A DNA stretch of 64,000 nt. Source: Pyxicephalus adspersus. Taxonomy: Eukaryota > Chordata > Amphibia > Anura > Pyxicephalidae. Numbering within the stretch: position 1 is the first letter of the stretch; the number at the start of each line of letters is the position of its first letter. A model generated the notes under the pieces. That model ran no database searches and had not been told where the DNA came from. It saw nothing but the letters and a program-made list of their open reading frames with translations. The stretch spans positions 37,521,457 to 37,585,456 of the forward strand of contig NC_092859.1 in NCBI RefSeq assembly GCF_032062135.1, written 5' to 3'. Both the position numbers and the translations under genes were made by a program. Below are positions 12,096 to 23,729 of the stretch, in pieces.

Positions 12096-13051
12096 CAGTT
12101 TTATTAAGCTTTATTTAATCAGGTACATTGTTTGTAGGTGGTTGTTTGTGGGCCCCAACAGATCACTAGTTTTTTGTTTTCCATTTTTTAAAAACTAATT
12201 GTCACTCTTATAATGCCACACATCTAAAAGAGGATGAGACTTTGTCTAATGGTGATCAGCTCATTAATCACTATACCAAATTCACATTATTGATCAGAAA
12301 ATCGTTGTACTGATTGCCATATTTGAAAGTGGCATACATTTTAGTTGTGGCCGCAATTGACACTTTTAAAACGGCCACAAACAGGTAAGATAATGTAAAG
12401 AAGCAGTTTATATACAGCATTTGGTTAGGTTTTACCTTATATCAGCCAGAACAGTGTAGTAGTAGTGATTTGTGATTAGCTGTTCTAGATTACTACAAGC
12501 TACATATAAACTTCCAAAAAAATGTAATATTCATATTTTACCAAACAAACGAAAATTATATAGAAAGTCAGAAAGTTTTTTTTTTTTTTTTGCCTAATGA
12601 ATAAGCTCCCCGCTGTCTTTTTTTCTAAATGTGAGGACATCTCTGTGGCTCTTCCTCTGTGTTTTTCTTGTATCCTTGCCTGCATGTTTAAGGTTTAGCA
12701 GAGATATAATAATCTCCCTGAGACATTCCCAGGGCTTAAAATGAAGTAATGTCAAATACCATTTCTGAGAATTCCGTTTGCTTCTGCTGCTTTGAAGGTC
12801 AGAATGAAATCCCCCAGTGTCTTCCCTTTCCCCAATATATATTGATTTAATAACACACTACTTTTCAGATCTTAGCGGTATAGCATGTTCAAATAAAAGG
12901 CTACTTGGCTCATCTGCACAAAAACGTTGGAGGTAGAATTTTGTACACTCCCAGCTAGTTTTTATGTTAGACGATTACAGCTTAATTTACAAAATAGATT
13001 CAAAATAGAGAATATGATGGGATTTGAAGATGTAATTCCTGTTAGCTTCTA

Positions 13052-13057
<6 letters not shown>
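12096..13057. other. No gene seen
   Basis: AT-rich; includes a T-run at 12578-12591. Nothing assignable. Confidence 0.45.

Positions 13058-13108
<51 letters not shown>
13058..13108. repeat. (TA)n microsatellite
   Basis: About 50 bases of uninterrupted TA. Confidence 0.95.
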
Positions 13109-13469
13109 TGGATATTGCAATTTAGTACTTTCACCTTTGCGTCATTTATTTCGTTTCATTGATTAATCTCGTCCTACAGTGGTAGTCCACTCAAAGAAGC
13201 ATCCTAAAGGATTACGGGCTAAAAGGCACTTGGCTAGGATACCACTTTTACTCATACTAACTACAGTACCTGATATGCAATGACAACAATTCATCTTCCG
13301 TCAATGAACGTCATATCTCGAAAGGTAACAGGTTTCCCCAACAAATATACAAAGATACTTCACCACCTCTGAAAGCATTGTGTAGATATTGCTCACCTCC
13401 AAGAAATTCATTTATACACAATATGACTTTCAGGTTATGCAATCGTCTTGGGTGGGTATGGCTTAGGGC

Positions 13470-13665
13470 AGTATTTTCCAGTGACACCAATGATCCTTTT
13501 GGGCTATCTGTAAAGGTAACTTTCTTAATACCGGCCAGCAATGTAAAAGCATTCTTCCGACAGATCATGCTATTGTACTGTGAGCTAAGGATATAGTAAT
13601 TATAGTAGGGGTTCCCTAGAACCTGAAAGTTATTTCAAGGGTTCTCCTTTGTTGAAAAGGTTGGG
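13470..13665 (-). mobile_element. hAT-like MITE relic
   Basis: The plus strand reads GACACCAATGATCCTTTTGG, GGCTATCTGTAAAGGTAAC and GGCCAGCAATGTAAAAGC. These are the reverse complement of blocks in the 58887-59151 copy, in matching order. It ends near GTTGAAAAGGTTGGGAAAG, an eroded end of the TTCTCAACC type. No open frame belongs to it. Confidence 0.6.
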
Positions 13666-14105
13666 AAAGCTTGATTTAGCGACTTAGGATATAAAATAGG
13701 AGTCCTAAAGAGCTGTATTTTGTGCTTGGTTGTGAGGCAGTAAATCAGCTATTTTCTTGTATAGAAATTTAATATGGTGGACACCCAATAGTGGTCCTCC
13801 TCTTTCATGAAAAAAACCTGGGGTCTTCGCACAGGCTGTGGGGCATTAATGACTCTGTTTGCCACAAACTGTCAGAACCAGAGAATCCTGAGTTCTTAGA
13901 ATTGCAAGAGACAACACTCTCCTCAAAAATGTCACCTTAACTATACATGACACCTGGAATTTGGGAAGAGTGAAAGAAAATCGATCCAAAAAAGGTTTAA
14001 TTTGTTTAAAAAATAATTTTTCTAAAATAAACAGTGAGTAGCACTCTTGTTAGCTGATGGTTGCTGGTGGCAATACAATGCACTCTGTTGATGGTTATTT
14101 TATTC
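13666..14105. other. No feature seen
   Basis: AT-rich with no recognisable gene or repeat. Confidence 0.4.
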
Positions 14106-14115
14106 ATTGATAAAT
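14106..14115. repeat. L1 target-site duplication, 3' side
   Basis: ATTGATAAAT, identical to 15478-15487, directly abuts the poly(A)/T run of the L1 copy. Confidence 0.85.
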
Positions 14116-14533
14116 TTTTTTTTCTGAAACTGAATTTTTATTTAATTTTCTGGAAAATATATACAAGGAACACAGCAATACAGGTAAAGGATCAATATGC
14201 ATAGTACAAATAAACATTGGGGAGGGGGGGCAAGATACACAACAATCAAAGTATATGTCCTTTTCTAAGGTAGCAATGCTACGATCAAATAATATTGAGT
14301 CCGGAGTCCAAAATAGAATCCCATCCGTTATTGCTGGAAACAAAAAAAAAGGAAAAAGAAGGAAAAAAATAATCAAAAAATATAAAATAAAAAGTAAAAA
14401 TAAGAAATGAACCTAAAAAACACACAATAAAAACAAGAACATGTAATAAATCATAATAATAACAACCAGGAGCAATAAGAGGGGGGGCGGGTGGGCATTA
14501 ATAGTAAGGTATTCCAGAGAAAAGTGTGCACAA

Positions 14534-15280
14534 CTATTCCCTAGGCTTCCAATTGTGAGTGGAAGGTATCCCACGAATCCCAGACAAATTCAAATCTATC
14601 CACTTTTTTTTGTATAAGGGTCGTAGGAATTTCATTAGGCGAACATCCTGGATACAGGTATATAAATCCCCTAAAGAGGGAGGCAAGGTGGATTTCCATC
14701 TGGTCAGAATCAGGGTGAGAGCTGCCACCAGTATATGAGCAATCAGTTTACTAGTAAGTCTGGGGAGGCCCGTTAAGGTTAGCCCCAATAGATGGGTATG
14801 CGGATCCAGTGACAGCTGTTGTTGGGTTACATCTTGAAGCAGCTTATGGACCCCGTCCCAATAACTCTGAATAATGGGACAGTACCAGAACACATGTTCC
14901 AGAGTTCCCCGCTGTGTCCCACATCGCCAACAAATAGTGTCCACAGCGGGAAACAACTTGTGGAACACATCCGGTGTGTGATACCATCGAAATATTATTA
15001 TAAATTTAAATATTATTATATATTATATATATATATTATAAATTATAAATATTATTATATGTACAGATTTTCCTTATATAATGTACAGATTGAGCCATTT
15101 TGTGCTGCTTCCCAGATATCTGACCACTCTTCACTGTCCAAAGTGCAGCCTAGAATAGATTTCCAGGTGCTCATATATGCAAATTTTCCAGAAATCCATC
15201 GTATACTTGTATGAAGGAGGCGGTATATTGAAGAAACCAGACCTTTTGTATATGGACCATGCATGCATATCCTCTCAAAG
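14534..15280 (-). pseudogene. L1 ORF2 C-terminal fragment
   Basis: This encodes the region after the reverse transcriptase of an L1 ORF2 protein, which copies L1 RNA into nicked chromosomal DNA. Seen in order on the minus strand: FERICMHGPYTKGLVSSIY, WKSILGCTLDSEEWSDIW, FRWYHTPDVFHKLFP and CWRCGTQRGTLEHVFWYC. The last is a C-x2-C-x8-H-x4-C cysteine/histidine cluster typical of L1 ORF2. It ends with a stop at 14534. The endonuclease and reverse transcriptase domains are absent. Near 15060-14991 the frame is broken by an AT-rich expansion between ENLY and FRWY. It cannot make a functional protein. Confidence 0.9.
14991..15061. repeat. AT-rich simple repeat inside L1 ORF2
   Basis: About 70 bases of TATTATAAAT-type sequence split two normally adjacent ORF2 blocks. 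It probably arose by slippage of an AT-rich codon stretch after insertion. Confidence 0.8.
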
Positions 15281-15477
15281 GGAGGATTTTCTGTAAGGAG
15301 GACTGTGAGGAGGAAGACCGCTGTGCAGGGGTATGGGGGAGCTTCCCCCACTACCTTGCCTAGATTTGCCCATGGTGCTGAGTATTCAGTGCCCTGTACG
15401 TTGATTTTAGCCGCCTGTGCCGTCAGAGCAGAGAGATCATGCGGCCATTTCCAGAGACTGCCAGGCCACGCCCTCCT

Positions 15478-15487
15478 ATTGATAAAT
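15478..15487. repeat. L1 target-site duplication, 5' side
   Basis: ATTGATAAAT, a perfect match to 14106-14115, immediately outside the GGAGGGCGTGG end of the element. Confidence 0.85.
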
Positions 15488-15771
15488 CTTTAATTCATTA
15501 AAAGGCAAACAATTGCGACATCATTCTGTTGAATATGCCACCCTCTGTTCAAGGTGTACAGTAGGGTGTTACTTGAACTATTGTATTGCCTATTGTTAGG
15601 TAAACAGGAGGTAGCAACCCCTAAGCGGCCACATGCCTTTCTAGACTAAAAAAGGACCTCTTTCAGATCAGGGTATATCCAGATGAATCAATGTACCATC
15701 AGCTTCAGAACACGTGGCAGGCAAGAATTGGTTAGTGCTGTTGTCACATGACCTTGCCTGGATGAAGATTC
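15488..15771. other. No feature seen
   Basis: Unique-looking sequence with no gene. Confidence 0.4.
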
Positions 15772-15989
15772 TGGGCCTGATTTATTAAAGCTCTCCAAGG
15801 CTGGAGTTTTTTCAGTGAAGCTGGGTGATCCAGCAAACCTGGAATGGATTTTTAAAAAGTCGTTTGCTATTTGTTAGCAAATGTTTTCAGTCCTGGACCA
15901 GATCCATTTCAGGTTTTCTGGATCACCCAGCTTCACTGATAAAAGTGTATCCGCTCCAGCCTTGGAGAGCTTTAATAAATCAGACCCAA
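15772..15989 (+). mobile_element. Palindromic MITE, family P, complete
   Basis: It opens TGGGCCTGATTTATTAAAGC and closes GCTTTAATAAATCAGACCC. The arms continue inward as CTCCAAGGCTGGAG and CTCCAGCCTTGGAG, then AGCTGGGTGATCCAGC and its complement. The centre holds TTTGCTATTTGTTAGCAAATG and CCTGGACCAGATCCATTTC. The roughly 90-bp arms would fold into one long hairpin. Short frames at 15825-16085 overlap it and are not genes. Other copies lie at 11985, 20753, 45692, 52444 and 57941. Confidence 0.9.
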
Positions 15990-17650
15990 CGTGTGGTCAG
16001 CCAACACATCCGACCAAGATTTGCTCCTATGTCCCAGGCATTTGGGCTGCAAAACAACATGGCAGTGTTTAGCCTGGGATGTTGAAAATGTTTTGGGGTA
16101 TTTGTAGGCACAGTTGGTTTCTTGGAATTGAGACATTTGCCTTGGGAAGGATGTAACGTGAGACACCACAGTGGGTGAAGGAGAAGTATGTAAGCATTCA
16201 CTTTATGCTTCTTAGTGTGTCCCTTGATGTGGCATACCATATGTCATCCATTTAAAACCTCTGCAAGACCTCTTTCCCTATTGCATTTTGTATTGTATTT
16301 AAACCAAATGAACACAAAACAATGTACCATTTTGCAGGTCATTAGTCTTTATATACAATATTACTTTATTTTAGTCAGTGATCCTCATAGTAAAAAACTT
16401 CACCTGGGGACTAAAACTATAATGTATCAATAATAAAGCAGCATTGCCACCTTAGGATAGTACTACACATCTCCCTTTCATCTTCATAGCATAAGAGGAA
16501 GTGTTCTGTAGACCACAGAAAACTGCCTGGAAATTTCACCCATCTTCTGTATCTTCTAAAATCCTGCTAGTGTCAATATAGTAAATCAGTGATGGCTTAC
16601 AAGTGATTTGTTGCTGTGATTTACAGTACATTTATCCTATTAATAATACCTAATTGTTCTTTAGCCTTGTCTGAGTTTTGCTTTGTTTGATTCCTTTTTC
16701 CATGTTCTTTGTTCTTGGCTCCCTCTGTGGTGCCCCTGTCAACATAACCTTGCCGTTTTGAGATTCAGGCAGCAGCGGTTAAGATTAATAGCTTGGCTTT
16801 AAGTGAGCGTAGCCCATGGATCACTTTATGATGAAGCGGCTGAAAGCTGTATTTTTCCCTCCCTAGTCACAAATGGGGGGCCCATCTGACTCACAACAAC
16901 CATCCCATCAGAACTGTTAAAATAACGGACATATGCCAACACATTTAACCCTTTTTTTTTCCACTACAATCTCACAAACAAAGATCTGATAGAAAATTGT
17001 GTAGTACCAACAGACAGGTTTATATTAACCATTCAAAAATGTATTGCAAACATAATATAATTTGTAGATTGTAAAATATTAATGATGATCACGTAAATAG
17101 ATGCCCATCAAGCCAAGCTTAAAATTGTGCTTGTCCATAAAATGGAGAAAAACAATAGTACCCAAAATTGTCCATAGGTGATGCTTTAAAACCCAAATGA
17201 CAGGTCATCAGTTTAGAAGTACCCACACATGATGATCATAGCCTTACTGCGCTCATTTGAGCATTACTGGTGATACCTTTCATGTGTAATACTTATCTTT
17301 GCACATGTGCACACCTGACACAAATGTTTGTGTTCCTATGTGAATATGCGCGGAGGCAAGGTTTTTTTTTTTTATTTAGGAATGTTTTTGTCTATTTGAA
17401 TAAAGTTAAATTTTTAGGTTATTGTATATTTTTGGTAACTTAATTTTATTGATATTACAAGGGGCTAAATGTCCCCCTATATGATGGCATTGAGCAGGTA
17501 AGGATGTTCTATATAAGCAGACAAAGGGTTATAGCAGTGGCAGAGAAAGAATTCAACTACATTTAAAAGAAATAAATTTAGTATCTTGGAACATTTAACT
17601 ATTTAACAATGTTATTAAAAAGAGTTTTAAAGTAACTTTTGTTATATGTT
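15990..17650. other. Gene-free stretch
   Basis: Short overlapping frames at 15972-16433 without domains. AT-rich beyond. No repeat boundary seen. Confidence 0.4.
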
Positions 17651-17828
17651 TATTTTTAGCTCTAAAGTGGGACTAAAGTCTCACATTAAAATTTGGGGAT
17701 CAGGTAGGTGTTTATTGTAGAAGTAATTGGAATCTTGGATAAAAACATTTATTTTTTTATATTTATATCCCTTTGTATTTGGGTATTAAGTGGAATGGGG
17801 AAAACCTACAGCAGCACTTATTTATGTG
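17651..17828 (+). mobile_element. Possible MITE left end
   Basis: CTCTAAAGTGGGACTAAAG resembles the TTAAAGCGGAACTAAA end type. No matching right end identified. Confidence 0.35.
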
Positions 17829-18134
17829 GTTGGCAGGAGCACACTAGGCCAGACCCGCACTAATGGCTCTGCTCACCACCAGCAGCGGAAGTATCAACGC
17901 CTGTCGTGGTAAATAGGGGAGCAACTGCAAGGGGGCGGCACCGGAGCTCCAGCAGCTCCAGTGGCTCTGCTTCCAGTAGTTCCTAACGCCCCCTGGCCAA
18001 AACCCTGGCAACCTTTGGCTCCGGAGCCGCGGGTTGCTGGCCGGCATTTGGCCGTATCGACCAGGAGGTGTTAGGCCAGAACAACTACCGGCTAGACCCT
18101 ATCTGGCCTAAAGGCCAGAGTTTGCCGACTCCTG
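17829..18134 (-). mobile_element. hAT-like element relic
   Basis: The minus strand from 18134 opens CAGGAGTCGGCAAACTCTGG, a classic hAT terminal sequence, followed by CCAGATAGGG. The opposite end near 17829-17860 (GGCAGGAGCACACTAGGCC) is an eroded partner. The interior is strikingly GC- and CpG-rich against the AT-rich surroundings. The 67-codon minus frame inside is incidental. Confidence 0.7.
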
Positions 18135-18569
18135 ACTTTGAGCCTTCATAAGATTTTTTTTACATCTGTGTTCCTACTAAGGAGATCACATCTCTACTAA
18201 AGGGACAAACGTTAAAAATGTTTTTCATTGCTGTAGGTACCTTTCTGGTGACATTAACACCCTCATGTCTTACTTAAGTCACGGGACCTGAATTGGGGAA
18301 AATTCACATTATATAATGAGAAATAATTCTCATTATTAGAATGACAGATAGTAACAATTACCCTGTGAAACAAACCTTCTAGAAAAATAGAACCCCAAAA
18401 TAAAATTAAAATACACCCCCCAGAAAGGCTATAAGGAACTTTTAAACAACAAAGGCATGGTAAATTGACTTTAATGGCGGGGGACTTCCAATAGAGTACA
18501 GTATTAGAATATGTGTCCAGATAAAATATTTTTTAAATACTTTTGAATACAAAAGGAAAGTCTTGTAGC
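18135..18569. other. No feature seen
   Basis: AT-rich; nothing assignable. Confidence 0.4.
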
Positions 18570-18800
18570 ATTTTACTGATATCTTTACAGAGATTTACTC
18601 TCACTTTTCTTCCCTGCTGACAACATTTTACCAGACTGGGAGTTTTGGGTATAAATCCCCATCATCAATACAATACTGCAGTAGAGCAGGATAAGGCTAG
18701 AACCTTCATCAGATATTTATTTCTGTTTGCAATTTTTTTTCCATCGCTTTCTGCCTAGTGAAACTTGTCAGCAGGGCAGAAAGTTAACAAAACAAAATCC
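18570..18800. mobile_element. Probable MITE with inverted arms
   Basis: TCTTCCCTGCTGACAA at 18609-18624 is matched in inverted form by TTGTCAGCAGGGCAGA at 18765-18780 with one mismatch. The true outer ends are unclear. Confidence 0.5.
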
Positions 18801-20613
18801 AAGATAGCTGTAAAATGAGTTCTAATTCTTCTCAACTCTGTCACAGTAACCTCTTCCTTGCTAAAATGCAGGTGCCTCTCTCCTGTGCATGCGGGCAGTT
18901 CTGACCCTGGGTGTGCTTGCACTTCCAAATTTTATCAGTTTCGCCCATCCCGCCGGCCAATCAGGAAATAGCCTCTTAATCACCCCTGGCTGTTTAGCCA
19001 GCAATCAGAACTTGCAATCATGTATCCTGGAGTAAAACAAAATGTGAGTCTGATAGATTCTTTGGTTGGATCTACTGGCTGAATATATAAGCTATCCAAG
19101 AGAATTTTTACCCAAACTTGTGTTGACCTGTGGAGGCCTTCATACACCTAGATTGTCATCTACTTTGCAGTTCCCTAATATTCCACCCACTCTCGAATAT
19201 CATTAAGCCAAAAAGCATCAGCATAGCAATTGTAACTGTTACCAGAGTCAATTTATACATTGTAAGGACGTTAATTGTCTTTCTTAGTTGTACAGAAGAC
19301 TCTCGTGAAAGCTGCCATTCCCTGTCGAATGGTATCATGTCAGGGCATATTTGCTAAAATGAGTGTGGGTATCTGGAGACCTTTAATGGTTTCATTCTTA
19401 GTGGCAATTAGGCATAGCAAAACCCCAATAATGAAGGTACTTAAATGTCTAATGGTCTCATTTGGTGTCCTTGAGGTATTGCTATTTATTGCCCTGTATC
19501 TGGAATTGTGTGCATGGCATTTTTTCTTCCTTTCTTGTGTTTCCTCCACCTGTCTTCTCTTCTCAATCACATTTTTCCTGCCCTTCTACATCTCCTTCCC
19601 TCTCCCTCGCTGCTGCTGTTTTTCTGAGACAGATGTTAATATATCTCTCCTTCCACTGCAGTCCAGACTTCCCAGCTTCCACTAACCCGATTCTGTCACG
19701 CGCGCCTGCTCCCTTCTGACGTACATTACATTGCAATAAAGTCCTTAGTGCGTAGGGTTGGCAGAGCAGGAGATGGGAATTTATCACTGCGGACTGAAGC
19801 GTTGGCTTCATCTACATTCCTCTACTGGCAGCTTCTGCGAAATAGCAATGGGCGTTGAATGCCTCATCTGCGGTCAGTCCCATCTACTTTATCAATTCCT
19901 TTGCCAATGCTGCTGACGTTCACACACAGCTCAAGCATGATGCAGGTTTTCTTAACCCTTTCTGCTGGTTCTAAAACCTCTTTGATAGGCTTTCTAAATG
20001 GAAAACATAGAAAGTCAGATTTTTAAGTGTAAAGTCACTTGTCTGACATTTTTAAAGCCAAATTTGATTGGTAGCTTTGTGCTTCAGTACATTTATCTTA
20101 GTACCTTTTATTGTATAAATCTATATACCGTATGTTTAGGGCAGTGCAAGGAAAACTGAGAAAGTGCATGTCGAAGTAATCACAACCAACAAAAAAAAGT
20201 ACAGGAGAAAAATATTTACATTTCACATGGGGTACTGGGTTAGGGTGATTTACATTTATATTTTAATAAAACTGAACACCAAGCAAATTAAAAAAACATA
20301 ATTATTTGTGATTGTGATATTTATAATATACATCTTACCATCCAGAGGCTTCAAAATTATGTGCAGCCAATCTTGTAATCTAAAAACCACTGGGCCTCTC
20401 CTACTACACTGCAATTAAACAATATAGATTTGTCCAAAATCCAATCCAGCCTGTTGTTGTATTTTGCTTTTTGTGTGCATTTCCCAGAATTGTTATATCC
20501 TGATTAGCCTGATTAGCCCTGAATGCTGATTCTTCCTCTACCAGTCTGAGTGCTGCTGTACAGACAAGTACAGATAACATTAGGCCAATTCTTGGTACGT
20601 AGGTAAGCTGCAA
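18801..20613. other. Gene-free stretch
   Basis: Several overlapping frames of 60-136 codons at 19130-19811 lie on both strands with no recognisable domain. The small CpG cluster near 19695 is too short to call a CpG island. No promoter or exon supported. Confidence 0.4.
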
Positions 20614-20653
20614 GCGCGCGTACGCACGCACGCACGCGCGCACACACACACAC
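20614..20653. repeat. (CG/CA)n alternating purine-pyrimidine tract
   Basis: Alternating GCGCGCGTACGCACGC then CACACA runs form a 40-base purine-pyrimidine alternation, capable of Z-DNA in principle. Confidence 0.9.
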
Positions 20654-20752
20654 CTCAGCTTTGAATCAGAATTTGGAGTAGATATAAAATATCCCCGTTG
20701 AGCTCAGAATATTTTTTAGGTATTTTTAAATGGTACCTTTATTTCATATATT

Positions 20753-20955
20753 GATTTATTAAAGCTCTCCAAGGCTGGAGAAGATACACTTTCATCAGCA
20801 AACCTGGGTGACCCAGCAAACCTAGAAGGGATTTCTTAAAAGTAATTTGCTATTTGTTGTGAAATGTTTTCAATCTTGGAGTAGATGCATTACAGGTTTG
20901 CTGGTTCACCCTGGTTCACTGACGAAATTGTATCTTGTATAAATTAGACCCATTC
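20753..20955 (+). mobile_element. Palindromic MITE, family P, right arm eroded
   Basis: The left arm TGATTTATTAAAGCTCTCC and centre TTTGCTATTTGTTGTG are clear. The right end has lost the CTCCAGCCTTGGAGAGC block and jumps to ATAAATTAGACCC. Same orientation as 15772-15989. Confidence 0.85.
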
Positions 20956-21739
20956 TGTGCCTCAGGATTTAGGCTGGTATTGACCTTAAGCAACCTTTTC
21001 TACTTTAACTGCTATTGAAAAGGTGAGTTTTTACATACTTCTGGCTTTTCACTTTCATGTGATCACAACTGCTGTTGCATGGCCAATATTAAGGCCAAGT
21101 GGCAATTTTCTGGAAAGTTCACTTTCAATTAAGCTGAAATTAAAAATTTGATGGAAAATAGATGGGAAAAAATTACCTTGATCATACCAGAAGTTTTGAC
21201 CACATTGCTGTGGTTTTCAAACATATCCTATATGGAAGAGCCCAAGTATTAGCCAAATATGAGTATACTAATCTAAGTAGTCAATCAAACTTGTGTGTAG
21301 TAAGTTGCTTGTTTCCTGCCAACCACTTCTAATTTTATGTTTGATTCTTAAAAAATTAAAATTGCTTGAAATTGCTGAAAATTGCTGAAGGGTTGTATGT
21401 ATGAGTTCACATGAATGGCCAGCTCTAGAATGCAATTTACAGTCAGTACAGTAAAGTCCGGCAAATGTTTCGGTCTGTCCCTAGTGTAGAAGGATTTATA
21501 GGGGCCTCCCTCAACTATAACATTTACATTTTCAGTTTTCATGTTAGCAAGTTTAAAATTTCATATAATAGTAGAAAGGTAAAAAAGAATCTACCTATCC
21601 TCTAATATTGTGACACGTTATAGTTTGCCAACCCCACTAGCAGGAATACAAGAAATAAAAGAAGAAAAGATTGGTTTTTTTTTTGGCAAACAAAATTGTA
21701 TTAGGGAAGTTGTATTCAACATCATATAAAGAACATTAT
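20956..21739. other. No feature seen
   Basis: AT-rich; no gene or defined repeat. Confidence 0.4.
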
Positions 21740-22211
21740 TTTGTTCATAATACAAGTGAACAACTAGGTTGATCCCGAGTTAATCTCACTGGGATGAAAA
21801 AAACTATTTTGCTAGACACAGATTTCGCTGAAGCTTCTTTGCTTCTGACACATAATCTAGTCTGCTCTGCAGCATCCCCCTACTTTCTTAAAGATACAGG
21901 ATTACTTGGGAATGTACACAACTCCCATAAAGTGATTTTCCAAGTGGGGAAAAGAAACTTTATTACAAATCCTGACAACACATTGTAATCCTTGTGGTAA
22001 ATTTTCTTACTTTCCTATAAAATTCATAACGTTCATCGCAAGATCCCCTAAAGGAAGCCGATAGGCGAAACGCGTTGGGATAAAAAACAATATTAATGAA
22101 AACAATACTCTTGTAATCAGGGATATCTGTGTCTAGTAAATCGTTTTTTTCATCCCAGTGACATTAACTAGGGATCAACCTATTTAAGTTGTTCACTTGT
22201 ATTATGAACAA
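21740..22211 (+). mobile_element. Fold-back, Penelope-like element fragment 1
   Basis: Left arm 21740-21823 (TTGTTCATAATACAAGTGAA, GGTTGATCCC, CACTGGGATGAAAAAAAC, CTAGACACAGAT) recurs inverted at 22125-22211. Between them lies a decayed hammerhead-like motif at 22042-22082. A similar fold-back layout with the same motif occurs at 27222-28142. Assignment to Penelope-like retroelements rests on that motif and is inference. No reverse transcriptase remains. The 64-codon plus frame at 21794 is incidental. Confidence 0.65.
22042..22082 (+). ncRNA. Decayed hammerhead-like motif
   Basis: Order: ATCCC (stem I), CTAAAGGA (eroded CTGANGA box), GCC-GATA-GGC (stem II), GAAA, CGCGTT, GGGAT (stem I partner). 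Compared with 51956-52015 the first box has G to A and an extra A, so catalysis is unlikely. Confidence 0.5.
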
Positions 22212-22579
22212 ACTAATGTGCAAAACCTGTTCATGTTTAGACTCTCTCTGAAATACATATATAGGATTTTTATTCTGTGAAGGATTTCAAACAATGAGCC
22301 CAAATTCCAAATGACAGATTTCTTGATAAAGAATAAAATGAAAAAAAAAAAAAAAACGAGTAATGCCATAAACAAAGTGGTAAATATAAATAGAAGTCAA
22401 TTACTTGAAGTCTGTAAATCAAAAAGTATAATAATAAATGAAACAAAATATTTAATAAGTTTGAATATGCATTTATGATTTGGTTCTTTAATCAATTTTA
22501 GGATGCAAACAAAATGTTAAATAAACACTGACATATTTTGAACAGTGATAGGATTCTACCTTCAAAACCCAATGTGATT
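22212..22579. other. AT-rich spacer with A-run
   Basis: Includes a 16-base A-run at 22341-22356. No gene. Confidence 0.45.
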
Positions 22580-22880
22580 TTTATTATTATTATTACTATT
22601 ATTAAACAGGATTTATATATAGCGCCAACATATTACGCAGCGCTGTACATTAAATAGGGGTTGCAAATGACAGACGAATACAGACAGTGATACAGGAGGA
22701 GAGGACCCTGCCCCGAAGAGTTTATAATCTAGGAGTTGGGGGAAGTAACACACAATAGAAGGGGAAATATGGAGTGATGAGAAAGTAGTGATGGTTTCAA
22801 AAGACAGATGAAGACGGTTAGACAAGTTTGAAAAAATGGGTTTTGAGTACTCTTTTTAAAGAGCAGAAAGTAGGAGCAAG
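22580..22880 (+). repeat. Interspersed repeat with TATAGCGCCAACATATTACG
   Basis: It starts with an ATT-rich tract, then GCGCCAACATATTACGCAGC, AGAGGACCCTGCCCCGAAG and AGTTTATAATCTAGGAG. I recognise this as a common amphibian middle-repetitive sequence, but its class is uncertain. No protein is encoded; the 70-90-codon minus frames are incidental. Confidence 0.65.
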
Positions 22881-23729
22881 CCGAAATATTTTTAAAAAAT
22901 CTCCTGACCTTCATCATTATATTGGACGAAATGTCATTAATTGACCTGTGTAACAGAGATTCTTGGAAGTGAAGGACTTTTTTATTGTAATAAATATACA
23001 TGCTCTATCATAAAAGTGAGTTTGACTCTAAAGTAACAGGTTCTAAATATAAGATCGATTCCCTTATTACATTAGAATCTGCTTTACTGTTTTTTGTATA
23101 TTAGAATACCCTTGAGATTTACCCTGAATTTGGTTTTAACACCCATACATTAAATGTTTGTATAGGGTAATATATAAGGAACATCAGAAAGGTCTAAACA
23201 TTGAAGAGTTGACAATTTTATTAGAGCAGTTGTATTAGGTGAGACTAATTGGATATTCAAGTTAAAAACCTAATTCCTTTGGGTTTAAATGTTGATCTGC
23301 TTAATTGATGATTCATTATTTGTTTTAATAGAATTTTCAATGGTATTTATGCTTGTTATCATGCTTTATTAGATCGCATTGTTTTAGACATTTTTTTATG
23401 AATTTTGACTGGTATATTATGTAATAGTGGACAGTTCACTAATACACAAATATTTCTCACCCAAATGATGCTTTTTCAGCTGAAACCCATTGAGCAGAGC
23501 CTTAGGATTACGTTTTTGCTTGCTATACTGTTGCTGTACCTGTTTTGTTGTATGGACTATTCTGTTGCTGTTTGGGAGGTTTGTTTTTGTTCATATAAAA
23601 TTAGTTTTATTAAACAGTCTACAATATCACTCTTGCTTTCATTGGTTCTATTGGAGGTGCTCTGCATGTCATAAGACAGTCGAAAGCTTTTTTTTTTGTT
23701 ATTATTAAATGCAATAAACAATAAAATGG
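22881..23729. other. No feature seen
   Basis: AT-rich. Overlapping plus frames at 23405-23708 encode hydrophobic residues but lack any supporting exon signal. Confidence 0.4.

Larger units (their letters stand above)
14116..15477 (-). mobile_element. L1 LINE insertion with large internal deletion
   Basis: A minus-strand L1-clade retrotransposon copy bounded by a perfect 10-bp direct repeat. The 3' end (low coordinates) shows a poly(A) tail (T-run 14116-14123), an AATAAA signal at 14142-14137 and a 3' UTR ending in AAATTCAGTTTCAG. The C-terminal ORF2 segment spans 14534-15280. The 5' end opens with GGAGGGCGTGGCCTGGCAG at 15477, typical of a GC-rich L1 leader, then an ATG at 15373-15371 reading MGKSRQGSGGSSPIPLHSG, which looks like an ORF1 start. 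A full element is several kilobases; this copy is 1.36 kb with both ends, so the middle is missing. The ORF1-start call is inference; the insertion limits are seen directly. Confidence 0.9.

Noticed and set aside
19275..19685. 136-codon plus frame
   Set aside because: Overlaps other frames on both strands, Leu/Phe-rich in a pyrimidine-rich tract, no domain.
19660..19810. Possible CpG-island promoter
   Set aside because: Only a handful of CG steps near 19695, with no exon or TATA/initiator support nearby.
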